Origin: Earliella scabrosa
Taxonomy: Eukaryota > Basidiomycota > Agaricomycetes > Polyporales > Polyporaceae
DNA: 64,000 nt
Direction: 5' to 3'
Assembly: GCA_022605405.1 (NCBI GenBank)
Contig: JABYQQ010000006.1
Location: 496,001 to 560,000 of the forward strand
Made by a program: the position numbers and the translations under genes. Of this stretch, positions 12,226 to 23,600 are shown one piece after another. The notes beneath the pieces are model-generated. The model worked only from the letters and a program-made list of their open reading frames with translations. It did not search any database and was not told where the DNA came from. Every line of letters starts with the position of its first letter. The stretch's first letter is position 1.

Positions 12226-13396
12226 TCAGCCCATGAGTGTCATCACCTGCAATACACGTCAGTCAGCCAATGCCGATCGCCGGGCGGGCTTAGTCAAATG
12301 TCCTCACCGCAAGCCGGCCGACGAACACCAGCAGCAACCTCACGAACTCGTCCTTGCGGTCGACGAACAACGCGTGGCTAGAGCCCGTGACGACGTGGGC
12401 CTCCGCGTTGCGGAAGTGCCGCCGGAGCTCGCGCACAACCGCAGTGCCGTTCACGAGCGCGTCGTCCGAGCCTACGAGCACCATAAGGGGCATTCCCTGG
12501 CGACCGGCCTCCAGCAGCTTGGCGGGGTCGTTCTGTCGCGCGAGGACGCACGTCGTGAGCTCTGCGTCCTGCGAAATGCTGCGCCCAAGCCACGCCGCCT
12601 TGATCGTATCTGGCACGCGACTCGCCGCACCTGCGAGAACCCCGTTGACAAACTCGGTCTTTGCCCGTCCAGACGTCGCCGCGTCGCGCGCAGTAGACAG
12701 CGTTTGCGCTATCCCAAGCATCCGCGGTGTAACGAGCGGTGCCATCATCGGGCCTAGGAAAGGCAGAGGCGCGATGTACACAATGCCGGCGATGGTGAGT
12801 GGAGTGACGTGCGCGCAGATGTCAGTCACGGCAGCAGCTGTTGCAATGTTGCGTGTCGTGTGCATGGTATGACAGCGATGGTGTGGGCAATCCTGTCAGC
12901 GCATCCGCACACGCAGGGGTGCCAAGAACGGCGAGACGCACCACCGAGGCCCCTGCGACAGAGAAGGGGAATGGTGTCAATTAGTGTCAGGCCCAAACGC
13001 GGCATTTGTCGCACACGAAACGCGAACGTACCATGCAACGAGGATCGGCCTCTGCAGACCGAATGCAGTCGCTACCGCGGCAAAGTCGCTGGCATAGAGA
13101 GCAGCGTGCTGACCGTCCGCACCTCGCGCTACACCACTCCTACCATGGCAGCGGAGATCATAACGAACCTGGGAGTACGGGTTAGTGACGGAGAAGGGCG
13201 AGTCCACGCATACACTCACGAGGTACAGATGCTCCGTGAGGCGAGGATCTTGGAAAAGCTCGTTGAACACGGACGAGCACAAAGTCGCCTCGTGGATGAA
13301 CACGACATGGGGATTCCGCGGGTTGCCCACCGCCTCTGCATGGAGGCTCGTGCCATCCGCAGACCGCGGGGTCCTGACCACAGTCGCAGGCGGCAT
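12226..13396 (-). CDS. alpha/beta-hydrolase fold protein, nucleophile Ser apparently replaced by Gly
   Basis: Predicted exons are 13220-13396, 13032-13168, 12942-12952 (11-nt micro-exon), 12308-12837 and 12226-12246; 291 aa in frame. Fold hallmarks are HVVFIHEATLCSSVF (oxyanion strand region), VRYDLRCHGRSG, the nucleophile-elbow region, VLVGSDDALVNG (acid Asp) and GSSHALFVD (catalytic His). In active relatives the elbow reads G-x-S-x-G, often GWSLGG. Here the two introns flanking the micro-exon give VAWGLGA, so the Ser position is Gly (codon GGC). Asp and His are kept. It may be a non-catalytic member, a mutated allele, or a mis-modelled splice. No signal peptide is seen, so it is probably cytosolic. 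The substrate is unknown. Confidence 0.75.
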
Positions 13397-15126
13397 CACT
13401 AGGTGCTGGCTTCTCGTGCGTCGCTGAGGCGGATGGGCTCGGAGGAGAGGAGGGCTCAACCGGAGGCTGATTGCTGGATGTATGTCGCCCCGCGCGACGC
13501 ACGATTTATAAGTGCGCGAGAGCCCAATCACTCAAATTCCGCATTCGGCCAACGGTGTTATTGAAAGTTGGCCTTGTCCGACCGCGGCACTGCCACGCTG
13601 ACAGCCCCGAGGGCCTCCGCCGAGCGGGCTCGCGGAGCCTCTTCCCAGTCGCCCTGACGCGTCCTGCTCACGCCCATCGGGAGATTGCGTGCGCAGATTG
13701 GATCGCGCGCTGTGGCGGCGGCATCTCGATCGCTGCGACTGCACCTCCCCTGGCTCGACTCTTCCCCGTCGCGCGCGCAGTTCCTGATCAAACACCTTGG
13801 CAGCGTATCATGGTGCGGTCGAGCGTTGTACGCGATATGTGGTGTGCGGTGCGCGGAGTGCGGCATGCGAAGGGCGGTGGGCGGTGGGCGACCGACACAC
13901 ATGCGCTTGGTGCGTGCGGTGTGTCTGGACTGATGACGAGAGGTGAGTCATCGGTCAGCCAGACCACAGAGTCGGCAGGGACGAAGACGCTACGTACACG
14001 ATGGCCGGGTGGCGTCACTTGTGGGTCACATTCTTGGGTGAGCTGTCAGTGCCCGGTGGCCGCTGCGTGAGGCGATTGTCAGACGAGAAAGTAAATTGTG
14101 TGGCGGAAGAACTATATTGGCAAATTTCCTCCTTCTGTCGCCCCCCATGCGAGGCGAAACCCGCCGTGGCCGATGAATGAGGTAAGACGCGGTGAGAGTT
14201 ATGTTGGTCTTGCGACTGGTGCGCCTCCTATCTTGACGGGAGTCTCGCCAAGCTGTAGTAGGGGTACGTGGGCGTAAGCGAGGGATGTGTACACCGTCGC
14301 ATGCTGTTTCCAGATGATGGCACAAGGTTTGAAGTCTTCTTGAGACGCCGGTGGAGACCCCCATCGCAGGCCGTTTCAGTAGTTTCAGTCGACGGTCGAG
14401 ATCCCCATGGCCGGTGTTGATCCATGCAGGCTCATCAATTCGGCCACAGGATCTGCGCCGCCACAGCCCACGCGTGCCAGTCGGTCACTCATGACAACTG
14501 CGCACGACTGGCGATGGCATGGATGGTGATGGAGCGCACCGAGGCAATGCAACATCCGGGCAGGGCAACTGTCGACAAGCTCGCGGGAAGAGCGGGGTGA
14601 GCAGGCGTCGAATACAGGCCTAGGTTCGGGTACTTGACAGCAGCCGGAAACCCGCGTGTTGCCCGGAAGTAGGTATAAGTGCTAGGACAGGCACTGAATC
14701 AGTGTCGTTGGGATTGTGGATGGTACTGCCGGCTTGCGTGTGAACCGCATAACGCCATTCCCGGTCCGTGGGTTCGAGTCTGGGGGCTGACGGGGCTGTC
14801 ATGATGATGCAATCACGTCGTAGTCGTCATTAAGGGCTGCAGCGAAGATGCGTAAAAGAATGAGCGACGTACCACAACGGTCACAGCCCGGTGATTCTTG
14901 AAGTAGATGTCTCGCATTGTATAGCAGGCGTGCGCAGAAAAGCATATCCATGCTGACACATTCCAAAGATGTCCAAGAGCATTGCAGACTAGTACATGCT
15001 CAATTGCAAGCCAAGTCCTGGTCCAGAGGAAGACGGATATAGAGTGGCTTTAAGAACCTACTGACAGCAGCGTTTCAGACGGAAGTCCGGAAAACGTACG
15101 AGGCCATGGAGTCGGGACACCGGGCG
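13397..15126. other. intergenic, no supported gene
   Basis: It contains the hydrolase promoter. A plus frame of 199 codons (13471-14070) has no domain and an amino-acid make-up typical of a GC-rich shadow frame. At 13842-13890 short direct repeats occur (GTGCGG / GGGCGGT units). Nothing else is recognised. Confidence 0.45.
13504..13510 (-). promoter_or_regulatory. TATA-like box of the hydrolase gene
   Basis: Minus-strand TATAAAT lies about 110 nt upstream of the start codon at 13396. Confidence 0.4.
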
Positions 15127-16675
15127 TCACAGCGTCCGCACAGTATCCACCAGTTCGGTGAGGCGTGCCAGGACCTCCGGGTCGAGCAAATAGCACTGCG
15201 TAATCTTGAGATACGATATATTTGCGACCTCCGGTGCCGCAGCGCCCCGACGTGCGGATACCACCCGCAGGATCTCGTGACCGGAGATGTCTCCGCAGCT
15301 CTGAACGCAGAGCGCTTCAAGGCGGGGAAGGAGCCATTCTCCCAGCGTGTCGGGACCTGCAGCGAGCATGTCGAAGATCCGCGTTCCGACTAATCCCGTG
15401 GCTGGTGAGGAGATCCCGAGCCCGGTGAGTTGCGGGAGCTGATGCAACGCTCGTATGAGCGGCACGAGGGATGAACCATTGAAGTTGCAGTTGCGGAGGT
15501 CTAGGAGGCGAAGGGCGGGGAATCGGGACGGCGACATTGAGATGCGTGTGAGCCACTGCAGGTCTTCTCCCGAGTTGACGGAGAGAATTTCGAGTCCTGG
15601 TAGAGTGGTGGACTCTATCAACAAAGATATGCTGCCCGCGTCAACGGCGTCAAATGTGAGACCCTTGAGGTCGGGGAGCTCGCTCGGGGTGGGGGACGCC
15701 TTGAACGCATCTTCTATAGCGTCCACGGTGAACACGGCAGAACGTAGAGTGAGCCACTTAATGGGTGAAGAAGTGAGGATGGTCATGAGATCTTTGAACG
15801 GGTACGCTATTCTCGCCGTGCTGTGACACCGCTGATCGCGCAACATGTATAACTGGCGAAGGGCGGGCATTGGGATTTTGATGCAGTCGAGAGGCGTATG
15901 TTCGAGCATAACGTATCCCAAGCGAGGGCACGGCTGAGAAAGGATGCTGAATGGCTCGTGTGTCTCGGATTCAGAGTAGTCGATACGCAGATACAGGTCT
16001 TCGAGGGCGGGGCCTAGGCCCGAGGCATGCTCTTGGACCTGGCGCATCCTGACCCAATCGGGAACGGACATGTTGAACGAGTAACACCTCCACAGATGGG
16101 GCTCCAACTCGTTGATGATGGCCTCCGCATCCGCGTGGGTGTCGACGAGGCGAAGGTCGATATCAATAAAGAGTTTACTCGCCTGAGAGCGCCGGAGGTA
16201 TGTCCGTATACGACGGAGGAACGCGGGGACGCGCCATGCCCACTCCGAGTCCAGGATGATGTATGTCCAGAGGGAGGGGGTAGAAAGTGATATGCTGCGC
16301 CAGTGGTGCGACACTAGGCTCAATGTGGGTAGGAGCTCGAGCGCGTCGTCCACGCCCATCTCGAACACGCGTGATAGGAGTTCGGGGGGCAAGCGGGATA
16401 TGAGCGCACGTTCATCCAGCAGTGTGGCACGTCGCAGCTTGAGCGCGGCGAGCCGCTCTTCGAGTTCGGCGATAGATTGGTCGAGGTCGACGATGTCTGC
16501 AGGTACCTGGCGGGGATCGCTGTGCCACAGTCTCGAGTCAGAGACGGTATGAAGGGTAGGAACGAGAGGCGTACATTCTTCTGGGATCATGGGGGTCGTC
16601 GAGGTCGGCGTCGGGGAGGATGATGTTGAGGTCGTCCCAAGCAGCGAGGTCATCGTAGGAAGGAGAGCTGTTCAT
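15127..16675 (-). CDS. F-box protein with leucine-rich C-terminus
   Basis: Preferred model: exon 1 16575-16675, intron 16520-16574 (GTACGC...CACAG, 55 nt), exon 2 15127-16519; 497 aa. It gives an acidic start (MNSSPSYDDLAAWDDLNII) joined to a coiled segment (DQSIAELEERLAALKLRR). The F-box follows (ISRLPPELLSRVFEMG...LVSHHWRSISLSTPSLWT), then LRR-like repeats of about 25-30 residues (ALRLLDLRNCNFNGSSLV, LEILSVNSG) to the end. A one-exon alternative starts at 16653 in the downstream frame. Such proteins bind Skp1 through the F-box and select substrates for SCF ubiquitin ligases. Agaricomycetes carry large, fast-evolving sets; the substrate cannot be predicted. Confidence 0.85.
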
Positions 16676-17729
16676 CGTCGGCGGGCCTGCAAGTGTCGGT
16701 CCGGAGTCGACGAGACGGGGAGACGCAAGCGGTCTCAATAAACGCTCGAGGCAGTGGCAACGTAGCCATCGGTACACCGGGCCGGTCCACCCTCCGACTT
16801 GAAGCGCTCATCTGTGCTCGATGTTATGTACTTCACTTCAAGCTTGTGATCGGACCGGTGAGTACACTGAGATGGATGTAACTCACTCGCAAAAGCCATT
16901 GGGATAGGGGGCCACTCCTTGCGCATAAATAGCTCAATATTTGCTCAAGCTATCCGGTCAATGGTGTTATTTCAAGTGTGTCGACACTGGAGTGGTCCTT
17001 GAACCTTCGTTTGAAAACACACTGTAGTGCCAGTGGTGCGAGGTAACGGGGAACTGTGGGGCCAGGGGAGGTCAACTGGGGGGCACTGTGATAGCTTCAC
17101 ATGCAATCCCCTTCGCCCTTGTCCCGGTTGGATGTTCGACTCCGAATCCATGGTATACCGAGAGCATACCGAGATTTGTGCACGGATGCGACGCCTTGAG
17201 CACATATGTCACCCTATTGAGCCAGAACGTATGGTCCAGCATGTTCTTGCCATGCGCAAACACCGCCTTGCGTCCTAAATCCCGGGAGCTACGTATGCTG
17301 ACCAAACACTTCGTCGCCTGTCACGCATTGCGAGGACAACTCGGGCAGTCCCTTAGGCCGTAAAGCTTAGGACTCACGCTTGATCAAATCTTCAACGTTG
17401 CCTACATTGGCAAATATAGAGGACTGCATCCTTTATGATCAGAAAGCTTCCCATGAGTTGTCTACGAAGTCAACGACTGACTGATTGCGCACGATAAAGT
17501 CGGAACGTGAGACATGCGCGCTCTGAGACTGCATCCTCTTAATCGCAGTACTCCTTGTGCGTCCTGAAATCTTAACACTAGTGCACGACTCCCCCCATAT
17601 CCCTCCCATACTAGCACACACGTAGACAACTGCACTGCACAAGATCCATCCAGGTCAGCAGGCCCTGAACACATTGAGAAACACGCGACTCACTTTCTCC
17701 AACCGTGACTGTTCGCGCCCTCAGCCACC
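16676..17729. other. intergenic between divergent F-box and HET genes
   Basis: About 1 kb without a recognisable gene. It should hold the divergent promoters of the flanking genes; an AT-rich patch ATAAATA at about 16923-16930 is a weak TATA candidate for the F-box gene. Confidence 0.45.
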
Positions 17730-19208
17730 ATGGAGATGCGTCTCATGGTCGAGGTCGAGGCCGAGTCGCCGTCTGGCGGTCCCACAATCGCCGTCGACGG
17801 TCGACACTGGCAACTGACCCCACCGCTCGATATCACTTCCACCACGTTCCCACCATACGCCTGCGCGTCCTACGTCTGGGGCCCAGATCGCGCGCCGAAT
17901 CCCATCCATCCATCCATCGCCATGTCCGACCGCACGCTGACAACCTTCGCCGCCGTCGCGCGCCACGCGCGTCCCCACGCCCGTGCAATCTGGATCGATG
18001 CATTCTGCGTGCCCACAGAGCCGCGCGCCAAGCGCGCGACGCTCGAGAGCATGGGCTTCATCTACGCGCGCGCGTCCGCTGTGGTCGTTGTCCTCGCCTC
18101 GCAGTCGCTCGCTGCGGTGCGCGAGATGGAGCAGGTCATCCTGCGGCGCGCTGAGCAGGGCCCCTCCAACCTGGTGATACCGCCGGAGCCGCTCGCCGTG
18201 CTAGACGCGGACGAGTGGATCCGGAGCGTCTGGACGTATCAGGAGGTCGTCAACAGCCAGATGCTGCTATTCGCAAGCACCACGCTCGCAGAAGAGCCTG
18301 TGCACGGCCAGGAGGTCTTGAACATCGTTGGCCATTACGTGACGTTGTACAGAAGCGGACGTTCGTCCGACACGTTCTCAACCTGGAGCGAATGGCTCAA
18401 CTCGCTCGCGACGAGTCAGCGCTTCCGCCGCGTCCTCGACTTCGAGCATCTGCTTGCCGACTACCTCATCGGCGAGTACGCAGAACGCTCTGCGTATGTC
18501 ATAATGACCGGACTGCAGGTCCGGTCGGCCATTTCGCCCGCCAACCACTTCTACAGCATGATCGGAGCCCTCACGGACAAGCCGTCCAGCCGTGCGACGT
18601 ACGACGGAGTCGAGGCGCTCTCGGAGAGGTTCATGGCGTTGTGCGAGGAGAAGGGCGACTACTCGTTCATCTTCAGCTCGGGTCCACGGGATACGCGTCC
18701 GGGGTTGCGGTGGAGGCCAATGCCCGGCATACTACAGAGCGTGCTGGCGTGGCATAGCTATGGCGCCGGGCAGCTAGGGACGAGGGTCGATGGCGGAGTG
18801 TTGCTCAAGAACGTCGCGGTCTTCGCATCTGCTTCCAGGAACAAGGGTTGGGAAGCATGCGGACTTACCGGTCAGACATTCATCAGGACATGGATGTCGG
18901 GTTTGGCGGACTCCGAGGAGGACGACCTTCTTGAACTCACCCGGCGCGCATTGACAGAGGGGATGAAATTTACCGGAGTTGGAGGACGGTATGTGACGGG
19001 AAGCGGCATATTCTACGCCCAAGATCAGCTTCCAGAGGGATTAGCCACAATTTGCGTATCTCAAGGAGTCAGGTTTACTTGTGGTGCACCGGGGTTAGCG
19101 CGAGTCGATGTTGGGGAGGATTTTGCATATTCACCGGGCGTGTTTGTTGGAGACGTGGGGGTAGCGGGTCCTACGAGGAGAGCTTCTTCAGTATTTCTAC
19201 TACAATGA
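17730..19208 (+). CDS. HET-domain (heterokaryon incompatibility-like) protein
   Basis: Intronless ORF of 492 aa. The N-terminal HET core has the three usual blocks: YACASYVWG (about residue 43-51), AIWIDAFCVP (about 87-95) and GFIYARASAVVVVLA (about 108-122), followed by WIRSVWTYQEVVNSQMLLF, the family W-TxQE block. The C-terminal 300 residues are unlike other families I know. HET-domain proteins in filamentous fungi trigger programmed cell death after fusion of incompatible hyphae; in basidiomycetes many members have unknown roles. It is codon-normal and intact. A palindromic repeat element begins about 210 bp after its stop. Confidence 0.88.
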   Translation: MEMRLMVEVEAESPSGGPTIAVDGRHWQLTPPLDITSTTFPPYACASYVWGPDRAPNPIHPSIAMSDRTLTTFAAVARHARPHARAIWIDAFCVPTEPRAKRATLESMGFIYARASAVVVVLASQSLAAVREMEQVILRRAEQGPSNLVIPPEPLAVLDADEWIRSVWTYQEVVNSQMLLFASTTLAEEPVHGQEVLNIVGHYVTLYRSGRSSDTFSTWSEWLNSLATSQRFRRVLDFEHLLADYLIGEYAERSAYVIMTGLQVRSAISPANHFYSMIGALTDKPSSRATYDGVEALSERFMALCEEKGDYSFIFSSGPRDTRPGLRWRPMPGILQSVLAWHSYGAGQLGTRVDGGVLLKNVAVFASASRNKGWEACGLTGQTFIRTWMSGLADSEEDDLLELTRRALTEGMKFTGVGGRYVTGSGIFYAQDQLPEGLATICVSQGVRFTCGAPGLARVDVGEDFAYSPGVFVGDVGVAGPTRRASSVFLLQ

Positions 19209-19420
19209 TCCGACCAAAGAGAACATGTACAATCGAGTCATACCAGCTTCATCGAGATGAGCGCGAGTGGGATTGGTTGAAGTAGTAGTGCCATACGGGA
19301 GCGTTGTGTTAATTTTCCCAAATTTTCGAAACCTATCCGAGCATCTTATAGCCTCAAATCCTCGAGCCAGATGGCTGGTTTTGGGTATCGTATAGCCATA
19401 TTTGGGTAATTGTAACACCT

Positions 19421-19721
19421 GCACGAGGGGCAACGCCGGATGTTCGGGACTCAAACCAGGCTTGTAACCGTGACTTGTGACGAGTAATCCTGGTCACAAG
19501 CCGAGTTACAAGGCTGGTTCAGGTCCCGAACATCGCTGACGTCACTATATAGTCCTCAGTACTAACGGTTTTTGAGGCGTCCTTACCCCCAGTAAGTATT
19601 ACGTAACACTTTCACGGACCTGAACTGGCCTTGTAACTAGGCTTGTGACCCGAATTACTCGTCACAGGTCACAGTTACAAGCCTGGTTCGGGTCCCGAAC
19701 ATCCGGCGTTGCCCCTCGTGC
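19421..19721. mobile_element. MITE-like foldback element with nested inverted repeats
   Basis: The left end begins GCACGAGGGGCAACGCCGGA and the right end is its exact reverse complement; the terminal inverted repeat continues with few mismatches for over 110 bp (about 19421-19534 against 19614-19721). Each arm is itself a hairpin: in the left arm GATGTTCGGGAC...GTTACAAG folds back onto GTCCCGAACATC at 19523-19534, with paired GTCACAAG/CTTGTGAC blocks. The unpaired centre is about 80 bp. There is no coding capacity. This suits a non-autonomous DNA transposon. I could not define a clear target-site duplication at the ends. Confidence 0.75.
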
Positions 19722-20754
19722 TGATTGATTCTGATGGCTCCGCCACGTGGCATATAGGGAGCTATCCTCGTCACTTCTTTCGTTCAGGTTGTCTGATTGA
19801 CATCCACACGGTAACACGGGCATCTCGCGGCCATCGCACTTCGGCTTCCAGCTGGACGACTCGGACGAGCTTCGCGCTTGCGTTGGCGTGCCACGCGTAT
19901 GCGCGCTGGGGCATCAACTTGAAAGGCGAGCAAACATGGTGCATCGGAACGTCTGGCACAAGTTGAGCAGTTTCTTCCAATCAGAGGAGCCTGCGCATCG
20001 AGGGATTGCCGTGCCGCACATAACATCATATGATCCATGGTAAGTGCTCCTATGGTCGCTATACTGCGCAGTTTGAATCTACGGTCTCATGCAGCAGCGC
20101 CGCTCCAGATATAATTGAACTTCAAAAGTCTGTTATCATCGGTCTGAGCCCGCCGGACCACACCGCACGCCATACAGGCTTTCTCAACCTTCTGATACAA
20201 CCACCACATGTAGAGGAGATTGCTGCGGACGGCCCTGGACGTCACCGTGGACTCAGCGCTCAACAAACCTCCGTGCTGGGTGTAAATCGGCGCTCGCGCT
20301 TCGTCTGAACATGGAACGCCAACGCAGCGGCCAAGCCTTGCCAGCCATGTTGACGGTGGGTACTTACCCATGTTTCAGCTGTCCGGTTTTGACACGCCCC
20401 ACTTGTGGCAGGAGATGGCATTCAATACTCCCTTCCTGAACGTGTCGGAACGACTGTGTTCCCGGGCCACGTTTCCAGTCTCGGCTTGTAGGTGGCACCT
20501 CTTGAGAACATGGATAAGTCATCAGTGTCACTTCTGAGGTCACTCTTTACCATACCATTGGTTTCTGTGCGTCACCATCAGGCCCCGGGGACCTGGTTTG
20601 CTTCAATGGCTATATCTGCGCCGGCGCCGTCGTATGTGCGAATATACCTATGGCCACGTTGCGACTGCGATCCATCCGCGTTCTCTCAAATCTGAAGAGT
20701 GAGAACGCTACAAGGATAGAAAGGGGCTCATGTCAATTTTAATATTGACATTGA
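19722..20754. other. intergenic, no supported gene
   Basis: Short open frames occur on both strands (for example 19709-19966 plus, 19771-19980 minus), but none carries a known motif. Confidence 0.4.
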
Positions 20755-22036
20755 ATGAAGCGGCATTATGACCCCGTCCCTGACAACTTGTCCACCCTGT
20801 ATGTGGAGGATCCGACGTTTACGCCTCCTTGTGATGGTGTGGCTGGCGTCCGATCAGACACGCCCTCAGACTTTCCGTTCAACGCTTTCATTCCGATGTC
20901 GCGCTCACTGACCACCCTATACCCTTGAGTACTGTGTAGTGGGCTCGGACCGGTTCGGTGAATTGGTACTCACTCAAGCGCCGCTTTTGACGCACAAATG
21001 ACAGAAAGATGCCACTTCAATGCTACGCCGGTGTTTCAATCATCCCCCTACCACGTTACACTGAGTCCTGGCATACGCATCGACCTAGGGTGGTGGCGCT
21101 GCTTGCCGTTCATCGTCTGTCCGGTCCGTATCGGTGCGTCGTATGCGTGGCTCTATAGCCGACTCCGCTGATCCCAAGGTTACCGCCCATATCTGGTATC
21201 GGACGTTGTAACACTGCAGTACCATGCACCTCACGCCCATGCTGCCGGTAGCCGGTATGTCAGTCCCGCTCTGAGCAGGAATACACGATTGAAAGGACGA
21301 AGGAGAAGAACTGATCCGATGTTTATGACTGATCTACAGAACGTTCTCCGCCGACTCTCCGCCAAGCGTCGGAGGCTGCTCTGGCGCCGACTGCAGTCAG
21401 TGCTCAGGAAGCGGTAAGTTGTCGACGGAAGAATGATTTCCGTGACATCACATTGGTTGCAGCTGTCCCGTGGCTGAAGACATTCCTGCGGTCAAGGTGG
21501 TTTAGCACGGGGGATTCCTCGGCATCAGCGGTTCCTCAGTCACCAGCCTTCCCGCCGCTCTTACCCAGCATAGTCCCACCGCGTGGAGACGGTACCGCTA
21601 TCGCATGGACTGTACCCCTTCTAAGGTGAGTATTCCATCTAATTCGATGACTGCAACTTCCATGCCCCAACGTACGGGCCCATCGATGACTGCGGGTTAC
21701 CGTAACGTGTCCAGGGTGCACTGTTCTCCCATCGGAGGATGTTCTCTGCCTGCTCTTGTTTGAGTCCTTCCCAGACCCCTCAGATCGGAAACCAATCAAG
21801 GGAGCGAACCTCCTGAGCAGCGTCCGACGTGTCGTTCTGACCTCCGATGTTCTGGAAGCGGAACTGCAGGGGTATCGTCATTGACATTCGCCTGCGGCCT
21901 GCCGCCTGCACTCCTCGGGGTCCATTACGGCCCGCTGGCTTTCAAGGTTGACTGTCCGTCGTCTGACGGCTCCTCGTGTTCACTATAGATCGCTCCCGTC
22001 ACCTTCCTGACCACCATGCTGGCAGACGTTCTCTGA
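20755..22036 (+). CDS. unresolved multi-exon gene, family unknown
   Basis: Several separate segments look coding and are linked by good splice sites, but I could not close one model. The first, from ATG 20755, begins MKRHYDPVPDNLSTLYVEDP and runs to about 20925. A second is at about 21005-21140. A third is at about 21330-21413, ending in a perfect GTAAGT donor, and is followed from 21464 by VPWLKTFLRSRWFST... to a GTGAGT donor near 21625. The best run is 21715-21960: CTVLPSEDVLCLLLFESF, then GLPPALLGVHYGPLAFK, spliced over GTTGAC...CTATAG to IAPVTFLTTMLADVL and a stop at 22034. Introns would be 40-60 nt. No domain is recognised. It may be intact or decaying. Confidence 0.35.
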
Positions 22037-22345
22037 TGCACCCTCTAGACTCACCATAGGGGAGTCCAAAGCTCCATTACCTCCGCTCCGGAGCTCTGAT
22101 CGAACGGCTTTGGTGGGAATGGGTTTAATCTCTTAGTTCATCGCCTCCGATTCCGGGAATATGTGGCACGATGTGCCGAATTCCGTGGAAGATCCCAGCT
22201 TCGAAATCCTAGGAGAGGGACACGGTAATTACACCGCCTTGCCATGTGTCAACGTGACGATTTGGAGGCGCTCGCTCGATGTATAAGACCTTGCGTAATG
22301 GTACGTGTGCCTCATTCGCCCCGCATCTTCCACATTATACTCACG

Positions 22346-23600
22346 ATGGTCCAAGAGTTGCCCACGGAGATAGTAGATGTCGTCGTTAGTCACATCGACG
22401 ACCGCCCGACGCTCTACAGCTGCTCGTTGACGTGCCGGCGGTGGCTCCCAGCGAGCCGCTTTCATCTCTTCCGTAACCTTTCAATAACGAGCCGTACAAA
22501 CTACGATATTTTGGTGCGCGTTCGCGATACTCCTCACATTTCCCACTCCTTCGACAATCTTTACTCGCTTCAGCTATGGGAGGATCAGGAGAGGCCTTGG
22601 GTCCACCTGCTACCTCTCTTGCTAAGCCGTCGGCTAGCGCACGTTGAGCTTCTGACCCTTGCGAAGTTCAGATGGCACGATTTTCCCCTCCATCCAACTT
22701 TCTATACCATCGGATACTCCATGCCCTCCCTCACATCTCTTACACTTGTTAGGGGCTCTTTCTTCTCGTTCCGGGAGTTCCGGACTCTGGTATGTTCTTT
22801 CGAACGTCTCTCCGAACTCATAATCGAAAGGGTAGCATGGCGTACACTCCCTTCTTACCCCCACTGTGTCTCTGCCTCCCGTCTACCGCGTCTTAGGCTT
22901 CTGTGGGTCAACTCCGGATGCGAGGGTGTTCTGTCTGCACTTGTGGACTGGCTACTACGGACTCCTTCGGCGTCCAGCATCCGGGACTTGAAGCTGGGAG
23001 ACTATGGGATTCAGAGTAGCTGTGATGTCCCTGTGGTGCAGAGGCTTACTCGCGCTCTTGGTGCCTCGTTGGAGAGCTACGAGCTTCCACTGATGGCCTG
23101 GACGCCAGGTGAGGAAGTTTCCACGACCTGCTGTTCCGGAACTGATGCCCTTGCACGCTGCAGGAGAAGAGTTCGACCTGCTGGCGAATACGTGTCTCAC
23201 GTGTCTACACGTCCGGAACCTCGATCCTGGCTCAGCCAACTCGCTTGTGACCATTCTCAGGAAAAGAGTCTGCCCTGCGAATCTCGTGAACCTCGCTCTC
23301 GATCTCTATATTCCAACACCGGAAGCTCTGGACTTCCTAGCGGGTCTCTTAGCTGAAGTCGACACAATACTCGTGGGCTCCGTCTTCTCTTCGCTCCAGT
23401 CGGTTACCGTCTGGTTACGGGTCATCCCTGCAGCAAGCTCTCCGCGGGCGCTCCTCAACGTGGTAGAGGGTTGGATGCCTTTACTGCGGTCGCGGTCCAT
23501 CCTCTACGCGAAGCCATGGTGGAACCTGGGCTTTCATATCTCCCCTCCTGAATCCACTCCGACTTCCCCCGCATGGAAGTCTTCTGAAGTACAGGCCTAA
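22346..23600 (+). CDS. F-box protein
   Basis: Two exons, 22346-23108 and 23164-23600, give 399 aa; the 55-nt intron (GTGAGG...CTGCAG) restores frame. The N-terminus is a textbook fungal F-box: ELPTEIVDVVVSHIDDRPTL, then SCSLTCRRWLPASRFHLFRN. The remainder contains LRR-like hydrophobic repeats (LAHVELLTLAKFRW, MPSLTSLTLVRGSFFSF, LSELIIERVAWRTL). The start is the ATG directly before the F-box; a longer in-frame start at 22244 adds non-conserved sequence. It is likely an SCF substrate adaptor, on a different strand from the other F-box gene in the window and not closely similar to it. Confidence 0.87.

Noticed and set aside
13471..14070. 199-codon plus-strand ORF
   Set aside because: Composition (many Arg, Cys, His, Trp) is typical of shadow frames in GC-rich DNA; no motif or splice signals.
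14769..14781. tRNA B-box-like GGGTTCGAGTCTG
   Set aside because: No matching A box, anticodon stem or acceptor stem could be folded around it.
22244..22345. longer N-terminus for the F-box gene from the ATG at 22244
   Set aside because: The extra 34 residues lack conservation-like features and the F-box starts right after the ATG at 22346.
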